Assembly: GCF_010091925.1 (NCBI RefSeq)
Contig: NZ_WVID01000005.1
Location: 215,628-279,627, forward strand
Direction of reading: 5' to 3'
Origin: Nostoc sp. B(2019)
Lineage (GTDB): Bacteria; Cyanobacteriota; Cyanobacteriia; Cyanobacteriales; Nostocaceae
DNA: 64,000 nucleotides
The notes under the pieces are model-generated. The model ran no database searches. It was given only the letters and a program-made list of their open reading frames with translations, and was not told the origin of the DNA. The translations under genes were made by a program, and so were the position numbers. Of this stretch, positions 38,401 through 45,965 are shown one piece after another (position 1 is the stretch's first letter; every line of letters begins with the position of its first letter).

Positions 38401-39759
38401 AAATTACAGAATTTGTTCTTACAAATTCAAGACGCGTTTTATGAAAGAGTTAGTTCTAATTTGACGACCAATATAGAGCAAGCTGAATCAGGAAATTTAA
38501 CTCTAGATATTTTTCCTACCACACCACATCAAACTATTGCGACTATTCCCTCTATCCCCGCAGACGAGAATAAAATAGTTCACGAACCAAAAGAGATAAT
38601 TTGGGATTTAGCAGAAATAACAGAAATAGTAGACGGAAAAATCTCGAATGTACTAGGGGCTTATTATCAAGAAATGGATAAACGTCCCATACGTACTAGA
38701 ACACCTTCACCTCCTTTTATGTTCATCAGCAGAGTCACTAAGATGACGGCTGAGCGTGGTAAATTGCAACCATGCATGGTCGAGTGGGAATATGATATTC
38801 CTCCAGATACGTTTTATGCTGCTCATAATACTCTGTCTGGATTGATGATCTTAGAAGCCTCCCATGCAATGCTGCTGGCTCTTGCTTACATAGGTTGTGA
38901 CATGATGTTTGAGGGGCAATTACGCTACAGAGCTTTAAGTTGCCAGTCTGAATGTCTAGATGAGTTTCCCTCACCAGGTGAGACGATACGCGGGGAAGTA
39001 TATATCCATAAGCTCATAAAAGCCAAAAACAATCTGCTCTTGCAATACGAATATATCTGCTATCACAAAAATCGACCCTTAGTTAGACTTAATGCCAATT
39101 CAGGTTATTTTTCTGACGCAGATATCAATAATTCCAAGGGATTACCTGCCTATACTGCTTCTCCAGGACAAACTATTGTCAAACAGAATTTTCTACCTCT
39201 TCTAATATGCGACAAAACCAAGTTCAGTGATGGGGATATTCAAGCTCTGCAAAAAGGAAATTTCAATATCTGCTTTGGTGATGCCTACCAACCTCAAAAG
39301 CCCTACGCTCTTGCCAGTGATAAACTGCTGATGATTAATCGAATTTTACACGTTGATCCTCAAGGAGGAGCGTGGGGTTTAGGACAGGTTTTAGGTGAAG
39401 TAGATATTGACCCTGAGCATTGGGTATTTAACGCACACTTTAAAAATGATCCTGTGATGCCAGGAACAATGCTGATAGAGGGCTGCTATCAAGTTGTATT
39501 TTTCTATATGTACTATCTAGGTTTACATACTAAGTTTCATAACTGTAAACCTGTCTTTTTTAGCTCTCTAAAAAGCTCAACTAAATTCCGTGGGGAAGTA
39601 AAAAGAGAAAAAAATCAGGTTCAATTTCGAGTAACAGTGAAAGAACTTGTTAATGCTGATGAACCTTACCTGATTGCCGTAACGGAAGTTATCTATAACA
39701 ACAGAATCATAGGCATTTGTGATGATTTATATATCAAGCTGGTAGAGCGTCAAAGTTAG
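35458..39759 (+). CDS. KS-chain length factor-dehydratase (PfaC/HglC-like)
   Basis: 1433 residues. KS at ~1-450: Cys199 in DSACSSS, His in ECHATGTSLGD, His in AHTGHML, GFGGTNAHL. A second KS-like domain at ~465-880 lacks the active Cys (SAQESSVYKAIEIAKFLLD at that place) and fits a chain-length factor. A linker (~880-1060) carries an inserted palindrome. Two hot-dog domains end the protein; the second holds the FabA-type motif HFKNDPVMPGTMLIEG, and the first (FYAAHNTLSGLMILEASHAM) lacks this motif. PfaC and HglC have this order. It starts 7 bp after the KR-DH stop, so coupling is likely. No separate PfaB acyltransferase is present. Confidence 0.9.
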   Translation: MNEIAIVGIGCLFPGAESPEEFWQMLMSGNDVTSEVTAEDMGRDPSIYHSQKRGIPDKISYTKNGYIRDFNFDPYGYKVHPEKLIALDRIFHWSLYAAREALKDSGYLNDQEVLNKSGLILGNLSFATEHSSKLFSSMHLKTLEYFVKELLNYQDFSFNDPTSGLNISLDNAITASLPASIVCSGLGLGGIRYAIDSACSSSLYVMELASYYLNTGQVDMMLAGAVCGSERLNIIHGFNVLNAFPDQGNSAPFDQSSEGIKIGEGVGMFVLKRLADAEKNGDRIYAVIENIGLSNDGGGKHILSPSKKGQHLALKRAYQGSEPVDYIECHATGTSLGDQTELNSIEEFFATKHKIPLLGANKAHTGHMLTASAMASMIKVIWAMKEGVIPATIGVENAIATQNGVITSASIVCEHTPWPQTNKPKRAGINAFGFGGTNAHLILREYSPTSTQSTSLVLKPKQSKPSIPAIVGMHIHIGAVEGLEAFAKTLCESREVMESLPPERWSGAEETLTEAPPKAAYLDKFDLDCIAFKMPPKEAGSVLFDHLFMMKVADTALRDAGFTRHQDFSNTAVIIATEMNLTVHRNITRLNMPWHLRECFQKFNIQLTDVQVNKLESVLKDSMSPCLYVEGVTGGIGNIVASRIAALWDFTGPAFTVSAQESSVYKAIEIAKFLLDFGTVDAVVVGAIDQAASWENVEWRKQLNQHNSQFTFGEGAGAIVLKRKEDAQKSQNKIYATIESLAIIQENGNEVVSDCVWQATRKSLAIAEVNPNEVGYIELNQTGIFAQDKNERVGLNTLYSLEHTNVGSVKENVGNTFVLSGMASIIKTSLCLYHRFIPSISPQQSVQSWQLSSQQKKRFGAVNMMSNDYSYAHLVLGEGDYQEIQQEPQVDHQAISKKGVIKTLLNGSARMRDVILSDDNIKQFSTVKIPKLVKLTPERSFSENYSIGMQNTMRDNEALLRSRRSADRKQSILEKQYLWNAKLQNLFLQIQDAFYERVSSNLTTNIEQAESGNLTLDIFPTTPHQTIATIPSIPADENKIVHEPKEIIWDLAEITEIVDGKISNVLGAYYQEMDKRPIRTRTPSPPFMFISRVTKMTAERGKLQPCMVEWEYDIPPDTFYAAHNTLSGLMILEASHAMLLALAYIGCDMMFEGQLRYRALSCQSECLDEFPSPGETIRGEVYIHKLIKAKNNLLLQYEYICYHKNRPLVRLNANSGYFSDADINNSKGLPAYTASPGQTIVKQNFLPLLICDKTKFSDGDIQALQKGNFNICFGDAYQPQKPYALASDKLLMINRILHVDPQGGAWGLGQVLGEVDIDPEHWVFNAHFKNDPVMPGTMLIEGCYQVVFFYMYYLGLHTKFHNCKPVFFSSLKSSTKFRGEVKREKNQVQFRVTVKELVNADEPYLIAVTEVIYNNRIIGICDDLYIKLVERQS
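38329..38354. repeat. In-frame GC-rich palindrome within the PfaC-like gene
   Basis: GCGCTTCT and AGAAGCGC form 8-bp arms around gcgttcgcgg in an otherwise AT-rich region. The stretch encodes NEALLRSRRSADRKQ in the CLF-DH linker (about residue 957). It resembles the mobile small palindromes of Nostoc genomes, here tolerated in frame. Confidence 0.55.
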
Positions 39760-39814
39760 AAACGTTGTCAGCAAAGATTATCAAGCAAAGTAAAAATTTT
39801 TGGAGCAGATAGTT

Positions 39815-40975
39815 ATGGAAGTCAGCAGTATCACAACAAATAGAGCCATTGAAAATAAAAGCTACGAAGAAGAATTTCAAAGCACAAATACAGATAGCTT
39901 AGTTGTCAACTCATATAATGAATGGGATCCATTAGAAGAAATTGTTGTTGGTAGATTAGAAGGTGCTATTCATCCACCTAAACATATATCTTTATTAGGA
40001 GGAATCCCTAAGAAACTTTATAATGTTCTTTCCTTGGTAGGTGGAAGTAAAGTTTCACAAAGATGGGGTATTGCACCAGCACAAAAAGAATTAGATGAGT
40101 TTATTCATATCCTCGAATCAGAAGGAGTTCAGGTTAGACGCCCTAGTTTTACCGACTATAGTCGGACTTTTTCTACTCCTAACTGGAAATCTAAAGGGAA
40201 CTGCTCAGCTTGCCCACGAGACTGTTTTTTGGTCATCGGAAATGAAATTATTGAAGCACCTATGTCCTGGAGATGCCGTTATTTTGAACGTCATGCTTAT
40301 TACTCTTTATTTAAGGAATATTTTGAGCAAGGCGCAAGATGGACTTCTGCTCCTAGACCGATGCTACTAGATTCTCTATATGACAAAAACTATACTGTCC
40401 CTAAAGATGGAGAATCTATGCGCTATGTTATTAACGAATCTGAAGTTGTTTTTGACGCTGCCGATTTTGTCCGCTGTGGCAGAGATATTTTCGTAACTAA
40501 AAGTAATGTAACTAACGAAGCTGGAATAAACTGGTTACAACGTCATTTAGGAAATGACTTTCGTGTTCATACTATTGAGACACGCTCGAAACAACCTATG
40601 CATATTGACACTACATTTGTGCCTCTTGCACCAGGAAAAGTAATGATTAACCCAGAGTATATTGACGTTAAAAAACTGCCATCAATTTTAAAATCTTGGG
40701 ACATACTAGTTGCACCCAAACCAGTCATTATCAAAGGAGGCTTATTCAGTGAAACAGCTGCTCTGTGTAGTATGTGGTTAAGCATGAATGTCTTGGTTCT
40801 AGATGAAGAACGAGTAATATGTGAAAAATCCCAAGAACCAACAATCCAAGCCTTGAAAGATTGGGGATTTAAACCAATACCCTGCAATTTTTTACACTTC
40901 AATCCCTTTGGAGGTGCATTTCATTGTGCAACTTTAGACATTAGGCGTCGCGGCACATTACAATCCTACTTTTAG
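39815..40975 (+). CDS. Glycine-amidinotransferase-like enzyme 2
   Basis: 386 residues from ATG 39815, preceded by GGAG; the longer frame from TTG 39800 is unlikely. A second AGAT-family enzyme with NEWDPLEEIVVG, FDAADFVRCGRDIF, HIDTTFVPLAPGKV and nucleophile Cys371 in FHCATLDIRRRG, so all catalytic positions look present. It is paralogous to the first amidinotransferase but clearly diverged in the acceptor-facing N-terminal third (HPPKHISLLGGIPKKLYN replaces VPSWHTIYRVTIPGGQ). The two enzymes therefore probably use different acceptors. It follows the PfaC-like gene by 55 bp. Confidence 0.9.
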   Translation: MEVSSITTNRAIENKSYEEEFQSTNTDSLVVNSYNEWDPLEEIVVGRLEGAIHPPKHISLLGGIPKKLYNVLSLVGGSKVSQRWGIAPAQKELDEFIHILESEGVQVRRPSFTDYSRTFSTPNWKSKGNCSACPRDCFLVIGNEIIEAPMSWRCRYFERHAYYSLFKEYFEQGARWTSAPRPMLLDSLYDKNYTVPKDGESMRYVINESEVVFDAADFVRCGRDIFVTKSNVTNEAGINWLQRHLGNDFRVHTIETRSKQPMHIDTTFVPLAPGKVMINPEYIDVKKLPSILKSWDILVAPKPVIIKGGLFSETAALCSMWLSMNVLVLDEERVICEKSQEPTIQALKDWGFKPIPCNFLHFNPFGGAFHCATLDIRRRGTLQSYF

Positions 40976-41027
40976 ACATAATGTAAAAACAACTTACAGC
41001 GCTTTCCAAATATTCAACTACAAATAG

Positions 41028-41046
41028 TAGGGTGGGCATTGCCCAC
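41028..41046. repeat. Interspersed palindrome, second copy
   Basis: GTAGGGTGGGCATTGCCCAC, a hairpin with arms GTGGGC / GCCCAC and loop ATT, shares its left arm with the repeat at 8724. It lies in the gap between the second amidinotransferase and the ACP gene. Confidence 0.6.
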
Positions 41047-41138
41047 AAAAAGCTATTGATGAACATTTGAGATATTGGTGGTAATGCGCACCTTGCACAA
41101 AATCGCTGTAAACATTTGAAAATCCTTCTTAATCGGCC

Positions 41139-41669
41139 ATGAACAACTCTCTTTTATTAAATATTAGCGAGCCTCTAACAGATAAGCAGAGTAATAAAAA
41201 TCCATGCTTTGCAACAGCATCACCAGAAGTTTGGGACTTTCGCATTGATTGTTATAGATATCGGATTTGTAAGCAATGGCTGCAAGCTCGCAACGGCTTT
41301 CCTTTAAATAAGGAAGATATTCAACGCTACCAGCGTATTTTAATGATTTTGAAAGATTTAGCTAAGCTCATGGAAGAAATTAAAACAATAACTCAATCTA
41401 ACCAGTTGAAGAAGGTAAAAGTTTTTGAAAAAGTCCAAAATATTGTTGTAGAAAAGCTGGGAATTGAGCCAGAAAAAGTCACTCCAATCGCAAGTTTTAC
41501 CAGAGATTTGGGAGCGGATTCTTTAGATACGTTAGAACTAATAGTTGCTTTAGAGGAAACATTCAATATTGAAATCTCTAATCAAGCGACTACAAAACTT
41601 GTGACGATACAACACACTATCGATTATATTAGTCAACAACTTGAGGTTGACGTAGAGTTAGCTAATTGA
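41139..41669 (+). CDS. Acyl carrier protein with unusual N-terminal helical domain
   Basis: 176 residues. The C-terminal ~85 residues are a type II ACP with Ser128 in DLGADSLDTLELIVALEETF, a different subtype from the LGIDSIK ACP upstream. The N-terminal ~90 residues (EVWDFRIDCYRYRICKQWLQ, DIQRYQRILMILKDL, AKLMEEI) resemble, from memory, the small C-terminal domain of type ISP restriction-modification/DNA methylase proteins (pattern VWNFYIGGYQVCxKWL, DIxHYQxI). This is a very unusual partner for an ACP. It may be a co-opted protein-docking domain. The protein could carry the starter unit or the chain during amination or release. Confidence 0.8.
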   Translation: MNNSLLLNISEPLTDKQSNKNPCFATASPEVWDFRIDCYRYRICKQWLQARNGFPLNKEDIQRYQRILMILKDLAKLMEEIKTITQSNQLKKVKVFEKVQNIVVEKLGIEPEKVTPIASFTRDLGADSLDTLELIVALEETFNIEISNQATTKLVTIQHTIDYISQQLEVDVELAN

Positions 41670-41715
41670 AGATCAACCTACCACTAGATTAGTATCCAAA
41701 AGAGGTAAATAAGAT

Positions 41716-42486
41716 ATGACCACTTTAACTAGCAATGTTGTGATGCGACCCTATGTTTCTTATTGGGGTATGCACAAGTCGGCCCGGATTTTAGATTTAA
41801 TTACATCACTTTATTTTCCGCTCTATGAGCTTTCGTATAAAGATTTTTTTGCTTATTATCCAGTTCTAGGCTTTGTGGAAGCTTTAGTGTATGAAGTTGA
41901 TGAGGCGGTAGAAGCTCTTCAGGAAAAAGAATTATTTTCTGAAGTCAAAAACTCCTGGAATCAAAAGCATAAAATCATCATTGATGTACTTAAAACAAGA
42001 AACTTGTATCATCCGTTAATTGAACAAGAATTAGAAAATTTAGGAAAATACTTTGAATTAGAAAGTCAGTTATTATCTCAGAAAGACGTAACTTATGAAG
42101 ATATTATCAAAGCTACTGAGCTACGCACTTCTGATATACGTGCTCTGCACGGAATTTTAGTACAAGTAGCTAAAAAGACTTATGATCAAAAAACCTTTGA
42201 TGTTATGTGGCCTTTAGAGGTACTTATTGATATTTACGATGATATTACTGATTATAAAGATGATGTAGATAAAAACCACTACAACACCTACCGCATGTTT
42301 GTTAAGTTCTATGGAAAGAAAGCACCCGATTATCTAAAAAAAGAGTTAGCTCGATACGAGTCTCTATTTGTCAAGAGACTAGATAGTCTACCAAGAAAAG
42401 AGCAAAAAAGATTTATAAAACTTGTATCTGAATTGGAGAAAGACAATTCTGATAAGACTATTCCTCAACCAATCCTGGAATGGTAA
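41716..42486 (+). CDS. Orphan all-helical protein with Asp-rich motif
   Basis: 256 residues with an AGAGG ribosome binding site, 46 bp after the ACP gene. I do not recognise the family with certainty. The protein appears almost entirely helical, without signal or membrane segments. Near residue 172 it has DIYDDITDYKDDVDKNHYNTY, reminiscent of metal-diphosphate-binding Asp motifs in class I isoprenoid synthases; a class I terpenoid-synthase-like fold is a guess. The C-terminus is rich in Lys/Glu. Its position inside the operon makes a biosynthetic role likely. Confidence 0.7.
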   Translation: MTTLTSNVVMRPYVSYWGMHKSARILDLITSLYFPLYELSYKDFFAYYPVLGFVEALVYEVDEAVEALQEKELFSEVKNSWNQKHKIIIDVLKTRNLYHPLIEQELENLGKYFELESQLLSQKDVTYEDIIKATELRTSDIRALHGILVQVAKKTYDQKTFDVMWPLEVLIDIYDDITDYKDDVDKNHYNTYRMFVKFYGKKAPDYLKKELARYESLFVKRLDSLPRKEQKRFIKLVSELEKDNSDKTIPQPILEW

Positions 42487-42507
42487 GGTAATCTGTCGTG
42501 GGCTATT

Positions 42508-42643
42508 TATTAGACCTCTTGCATAAATCAGATTATCAACTGTTAAGCAGATAAGTTTCTCGTTACTCTCTGCGTCTCAAACTTTCCAAGACAGAGACGC
42601 AGAGAAAGAGTTTAAAATTAGGGCTTTTACAATAAGTCTATTA
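42508..42643. mobile_element. MITE-like element with terminal inverted repeats
   Basis: Left end TATTAGACCTCTTGCATAA and right end TTTTACAATAAGTCTATTA are imperfect 19-bp inverted repeats of each other (15 of 19 by eye). Inside is a perfect 12-bp inverted repeat, TCTCTGCGTCTC (42567-42578) and GAGACGCAGAGA (42594-42605). The 136-bp element codes for nothing and fills most of the gap before the amidase gene. A similar internal sequence (cgcagagaaagaacgtaaaa) occurs near 24330. Confidence 0.6.
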
Positions 42644-42655
42644 ATGGAGTAACTA

Positions 42656-44023
42656 ATGATGATTGATCAAGTTTGGGAAAATTCAACTATGGAAGCCATT
42701 GGATATGGTATTGACAATGGCAATATAGATCCACGCGAATTAGTTGAGTATTTTTTAACTAAAATTGATCAAGAAACAGGGAAGGAAAAAATATTTATAG
42801 AGGTTTTTGAACAACAAGCCAAAAATCAAGCAGAAGCCGCATATAAAAGGGCGACTACTAACACACGGCTTTCACTTTATGATGGTATTCCCCTCGTATG
42901 GAAAGACAATTTTGATATCCAAGGTAAACCGACAAGTGCAGGGTTAAAGGTTTTATTGGATAGAGTTGCTCAAAAAGATGCAGTAGCTTACAAAACATCT
43001 GTTGATGCTGGCTTTATTTGCCTTGGTAAAACCAATATGACAGAATTGGCTTTTTCGGGTCTAGGGATTAATCCTACATTCGGGACACCAATAAATCCTT
43101 TTAGTTCTGAGCAAGCAAGAGTTCCCGGTGGTTCTTCGTCAGGTTCAGCTATTGCTGTGGCAAAAGGTTTGTGTTGCGCTGGTATGGGAACTGACACGGG
43201 TGGCTCAATCCGAACACCCGCTGCTTGGAATAATTTAGTTGGTTTAAAAACAACTGCGGGGCTAATTTCAACAGAAGGTGTTATTCCTCTAAGTCAAACA
43301 TTAGATACAGTTGGTTTTATTACTCGTTGCGTTGAAGATGCAGCTACCCTTTACCATGTAATTGCTCAGACTAATAAGATTGATGTTTCGGATATTGGAT
43401 ATAAAGGTTTAAGTTTATTAGTATGTACAAATATTGTTTGGGACGATGCTGATTCTGAAGTTGCGGCTATTTTAGATGCTTCTATAGAAAATATTGCAGC
43501 ACAAGGAGCAATTATTAAAAGGAGCAATATTCCAGAGTTTGAACAAGCACTAAAACTTATTAATACAAAAGGTAATATTGTTAACTATGAGGCAAGTAAA
43601 AATTGGCTAGAATTTTTAGAATCTCATCCTAACTCTATTTCACAAGATATACTAGATAGATTTTATGTAGGAGCAAAAATTCAGGATAGTGATGCTCAAA
43701 AAGTGTATCAGGGGTTGAAAGACCTCAAAAAGCAGTATTTGCAAAGAACGAATAATTATACTGCTGTCATAATGCCAACTGTGGCAAATGTACCACCCAT
43801 TATCAATGATTTAGAACAAAATAGTCAAAAGTACGCTGCAGAGAATCTCTTGTCATTACGAAACACGCGTTTAGCAAATATGCTTGGACTGTGTGCGATT
43901 TCTCTACCTGTGGGATTCACTTCTTCAGGGTTGCCAGTCAGCCTCATGTTGCTAGGAGCACCGTTCTCTGAAGTACTACTTTTACGCCTAGCTTTAGCAC
44001 TCGAAAAGGTATTTTCAAAATAA
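42656..44023 (+). CDS. Amidase signature family hydrolase
   Basis: 455 residues. Amidase-signature enzymes cleave amides or transfer ammonia using a Ser-cisSer-Lys triad. Lys is in PLVWKDNFDIQGKPTSAG, the cis-Ser in GGSSSGSAIAVAKG and the nucleophile region in DTGGSIRTPAAWNNLVGLK. The length fits a stand-alone amidase rather than a GatA, and no gatB/gatC lie nearby. In the cluster it could remove an acyl protecting group, hydrolyse an amide of the product or act in self-resistance. The MITE-like element separates it from the upstream operon, so it may use its own promoter. Confidence 0.88.
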   Translation: MMIDQVWENSTMEAIGYGIDNGNIDPRELVEYFLTKIDQETGKEKIFIEVFEQQAKNQAEAAYKRATTNTRLSLYDGIPLVWKDNFDIQGKPTSAGLKVLLDRVAQKDAVAYKTSVDAGFICLGKTNMTELAFSGLGINPTFGTPINPFSSEQARVPGGSSSGSAIAVAKGLCCAGMGTDTGGSIRTPAAWNNLVGLKTTAGLISTEGVIPLSQTLDTVGFITRCVEDAATLYHVIAQTNKIDVSDIGYKGLSLLVCTNIVWDDADSEVAAILDASIENIAAQGAIIKRSNIPEFEQALKLINTKGNIVNYEASKNWLEFLESHPNSISQDILDRFYVGAKIQDSDAQKVYQGLKDLKKQYLQRTNNYTAVIMPTVANVPPIINDLEQNSQKYAAENLLSLRNTRLANMLGLCAISLPVGFTSSGLPVSLMLLGAPFSEVLLLRLALALEKVFSK

Positions 44024-44132
44024 CCCCTCTAGGACTTACGCATTGTACAAATGGATATCATCTGCACTAACAAAAATATATCGTCTCACGTTTTTTCCAA
44101 TCATCCTTTGATAAGTTTGGTTATGAGGTAGC

Positions 44133-45740
44133 ATGGTGAGTTGCAAACAGATTGTCTGGTTAAAGTTTTTAGTCATCGTCCTATTGTTACTGGGTGTGTT
44201 TTTTCGCTTCGTCAATCTTGACCGAAAAATCTACTGGTTTGATGAGACTTTTACTTCATTACGGATTTCTGGTTACACACAACAGGAAGCAGTAAGGCAA
44301 GTCTGCGATGGAAACGAAATTGGTCTTGCAGATTTACAGAAATATCAGCTTCCCACTCTTGGAAGAACTTCAATAGATACTATTAAATCTTTGGCAGTGG
44401 AAGACGCACAACATCCACCGCTATACTTTCTGATGGCGCGGTTTTGGGTGCAATGGTTTGGCAGTTCAGTCGTGGTAACGAGAAGTTTGTCTGCTTTAAT
44501 TAGCTTGTTAGCGTTCCCTTGTATCTATTGGTTATGCCTGGAATTATTTAAGTCATCTTTGATGGGATGGGTAGCAATTGCACTGTTGGCTGTGTTGCCA
44601 TTCCATGTACTATACGCACAAGAAGCGCGGCAGTATAGCTTGTGGACTGTAACAATTTTGCTATCAAGCGCAACACTGCTACGAGCAATGCGACTAAAAA
44701 CAAAGTTTAGCTGGGGAATATACGCGGCTACTGTAGCATTGGGGCTATATACATTTCTGTTTTCTGGGTTTGTGGCAATTGCTCATGGTATCTATGTAGT
44801 TGCAACTGAAAGCTTCCGATTAAGCAAGACCGTTACTGCCTATTTACTTGCGTCTCTAATAGGGCTTTTAGCTTTTATGCCCTGGTTGTTGGTTGTTATT
44901 ATTCAGTTAGCCCAAGTTCAAAAGACAACGAACTGGACATCTGACACTAAGATATCTCTTTTAGAATTAATTGCAGCGTGGGCTATTAACATTAGCTATT
45001 TTTTCGTTGATTTTAACTACGATTTTGATCGAACTTTTGATAACACTATATTGGAATACATGCAGCTATGTTTGATTCCTTTTATCTTAGTTTTGGTAGG
45101 ATATTCAATTTATTTTCTCTATCGCAAAGCTTCAAAGCGGGTTTGGCTGTTTGTCTCAATATTAATTGTGATTCCAGCGCTACCCCTAGTAATACCTGAT
45201 CTAATTTGGGGAGGGATTCGATCAATACAACCTCGGTATCTAATCCCTTCCTATTTGGGTATTCAGTTAGCTGTTAGTTACCTTCTGACCACTCAAATTA
45301 CCTCAACCTTTGTTAATATCTGGCAACAGAAGCTTTGGCAGTTTATCAAGGTTGCGTTGATCTCAGTTGGAATCTTGTCCTGTGCAATCAGTTCTCAAGC
45401 AGATACCTGGCGGAATAAGTACCTTAATATCTATACTCCCCAAGTGGTTCAGATTATCAACAAAGCTACTCACCCACTTTTGATTACTTCCTGTCAGCTA
45501 AATGGTATAGGTGATGAACTATCTCTCAGCCATCTGCTTGCTCCAAAGGTACGGCTTCAGTTGGTGAATGAGCTAAATGTGCCTCAAATTTCTAATAGTT
45601 TCAGCGATGTATTTTTATATCTTCCTAACCACAACCTTCCTTTAGAATTATTACGAGAGAAGCTTGAGAAAGGGCAGAAATATAAAATAGAGGATATTTA
45701 CCCCGACAAGCTCCAGCTTTGGAAAATAGTCAAACTATAG
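44133..45740 (+). CDS. GT39/ArnT-like membrane glycosyltransferase
   Basis: A 535-residue polytopic membrane protein with about 11-12 hydrophobic helices. The N-terminal loop (IYWFDETFTSLRISGY) holds the acidic DE motif of the GT-C fold, ArnT/PMT/dolichyl-phosphate-mannose mannosyltransferase type, followed by the extracytoplasmic QHPPLYFLMARFWVQWFG stretch. A second signature, LPFHVLYAQEARQYSLW, is usual for this group. Such enzymes transfer a sugar from a polyprenyl-phosphate donor outside the cytoplasmic membrane. If part of the cluster, it would glycosylate the product during or after export. It is preceded by GAGG and starts 109 bp after the amidase. Confidence 0.83.
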   Translation: MVSCKQIVWLKFLVIVLLLLGVFFRFVNLDRKIYWFDETFTSLRISGYTQQEAVRQVCDGNEIGLADLQKYQLPTLGRTSIDTIKSLAVEDAQHPPLYFLMARFWVQWFGSSVVVTRSLSALISLLAFPCIYWLCLELFKSSLMGWVAIALLAVLPFHVLYAQEARQYSLWTVTILLSSATLLRAMRLKTKFSWGIYAATVALGLYTFLFSGFVAIAHGIYVVATESFRLSKTVTAYLLASLIGLLAFMPWLLVVIIQLAQVQKTTNWTSDTKISLLELIAAWAINISYFFVDFNYDFDRTFDNTILEYMQLCLIPFILVLVGYSIYFLYRKASKRVWLFVSILIVIPALPLVIPDLIWGGIRSIQPRYLIPSYLGIQLAVSYLLTTQITSTFVNIWQQKLWQFIKVALISVGILSCAISSQADTWRNKYLNIYTPQVVQIINKATHPLLITSCQLNGIGDELSLSHLLAPKVRLQLVNELNVPQISNSFSDVFLYLPNHNLPLELLREKLEKGQKYKIEDIYPDKLQLWKIVKL

Positions 45741-45965
45741 ACTAAATCTTTATCGAAAGTAAAGAGTTAAAGCTAATCTATGTAAGCTTTATATAAGTTA
45801 TTCGATTAACTTTGCAAGAGCTAGTTATGGGGTTGACAAATAAGCGAGAATGCAAACTGAATTAGCGTTATTGCTCTCAAATTTTGCTTGAAAATTATTC
45901 AGGTAAATTGTCAGCACCTCTAAATTTTTTTCACTTTAGAAACAATAAGCGAACTGTCAGTATTT

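Noticed and set aside
21019-40975. Assignment as the standard heterocyst glycolipid (hgl) cluster
   Set aside because: KS-AT, KS-CLF-DH, PfaD and thioester reductase types match, but the aminotransferase, two amidinotransferases, amidase and orphan helical protein are foreign to the known hgl set. HetI/PPTase and the fused HglB ACP are missing, so at most this is a diverged relative.
27473-40975. Cylindrospermopsin or saxitoxin cluster (because of amidinotransferases)
   Set aside because: No CyrB-F-type modular PKS/NRPS, no SxtA and no Cyr/Sxt oxygenases are present; the synthase here is PUFA/Hgl-type.
44024-44132. Insertion sequence end near aggacttacgcattgtac
   Set aside because: The word resembles Nostoc IS termini, but no second end, target duplication or transposase was found nearby.
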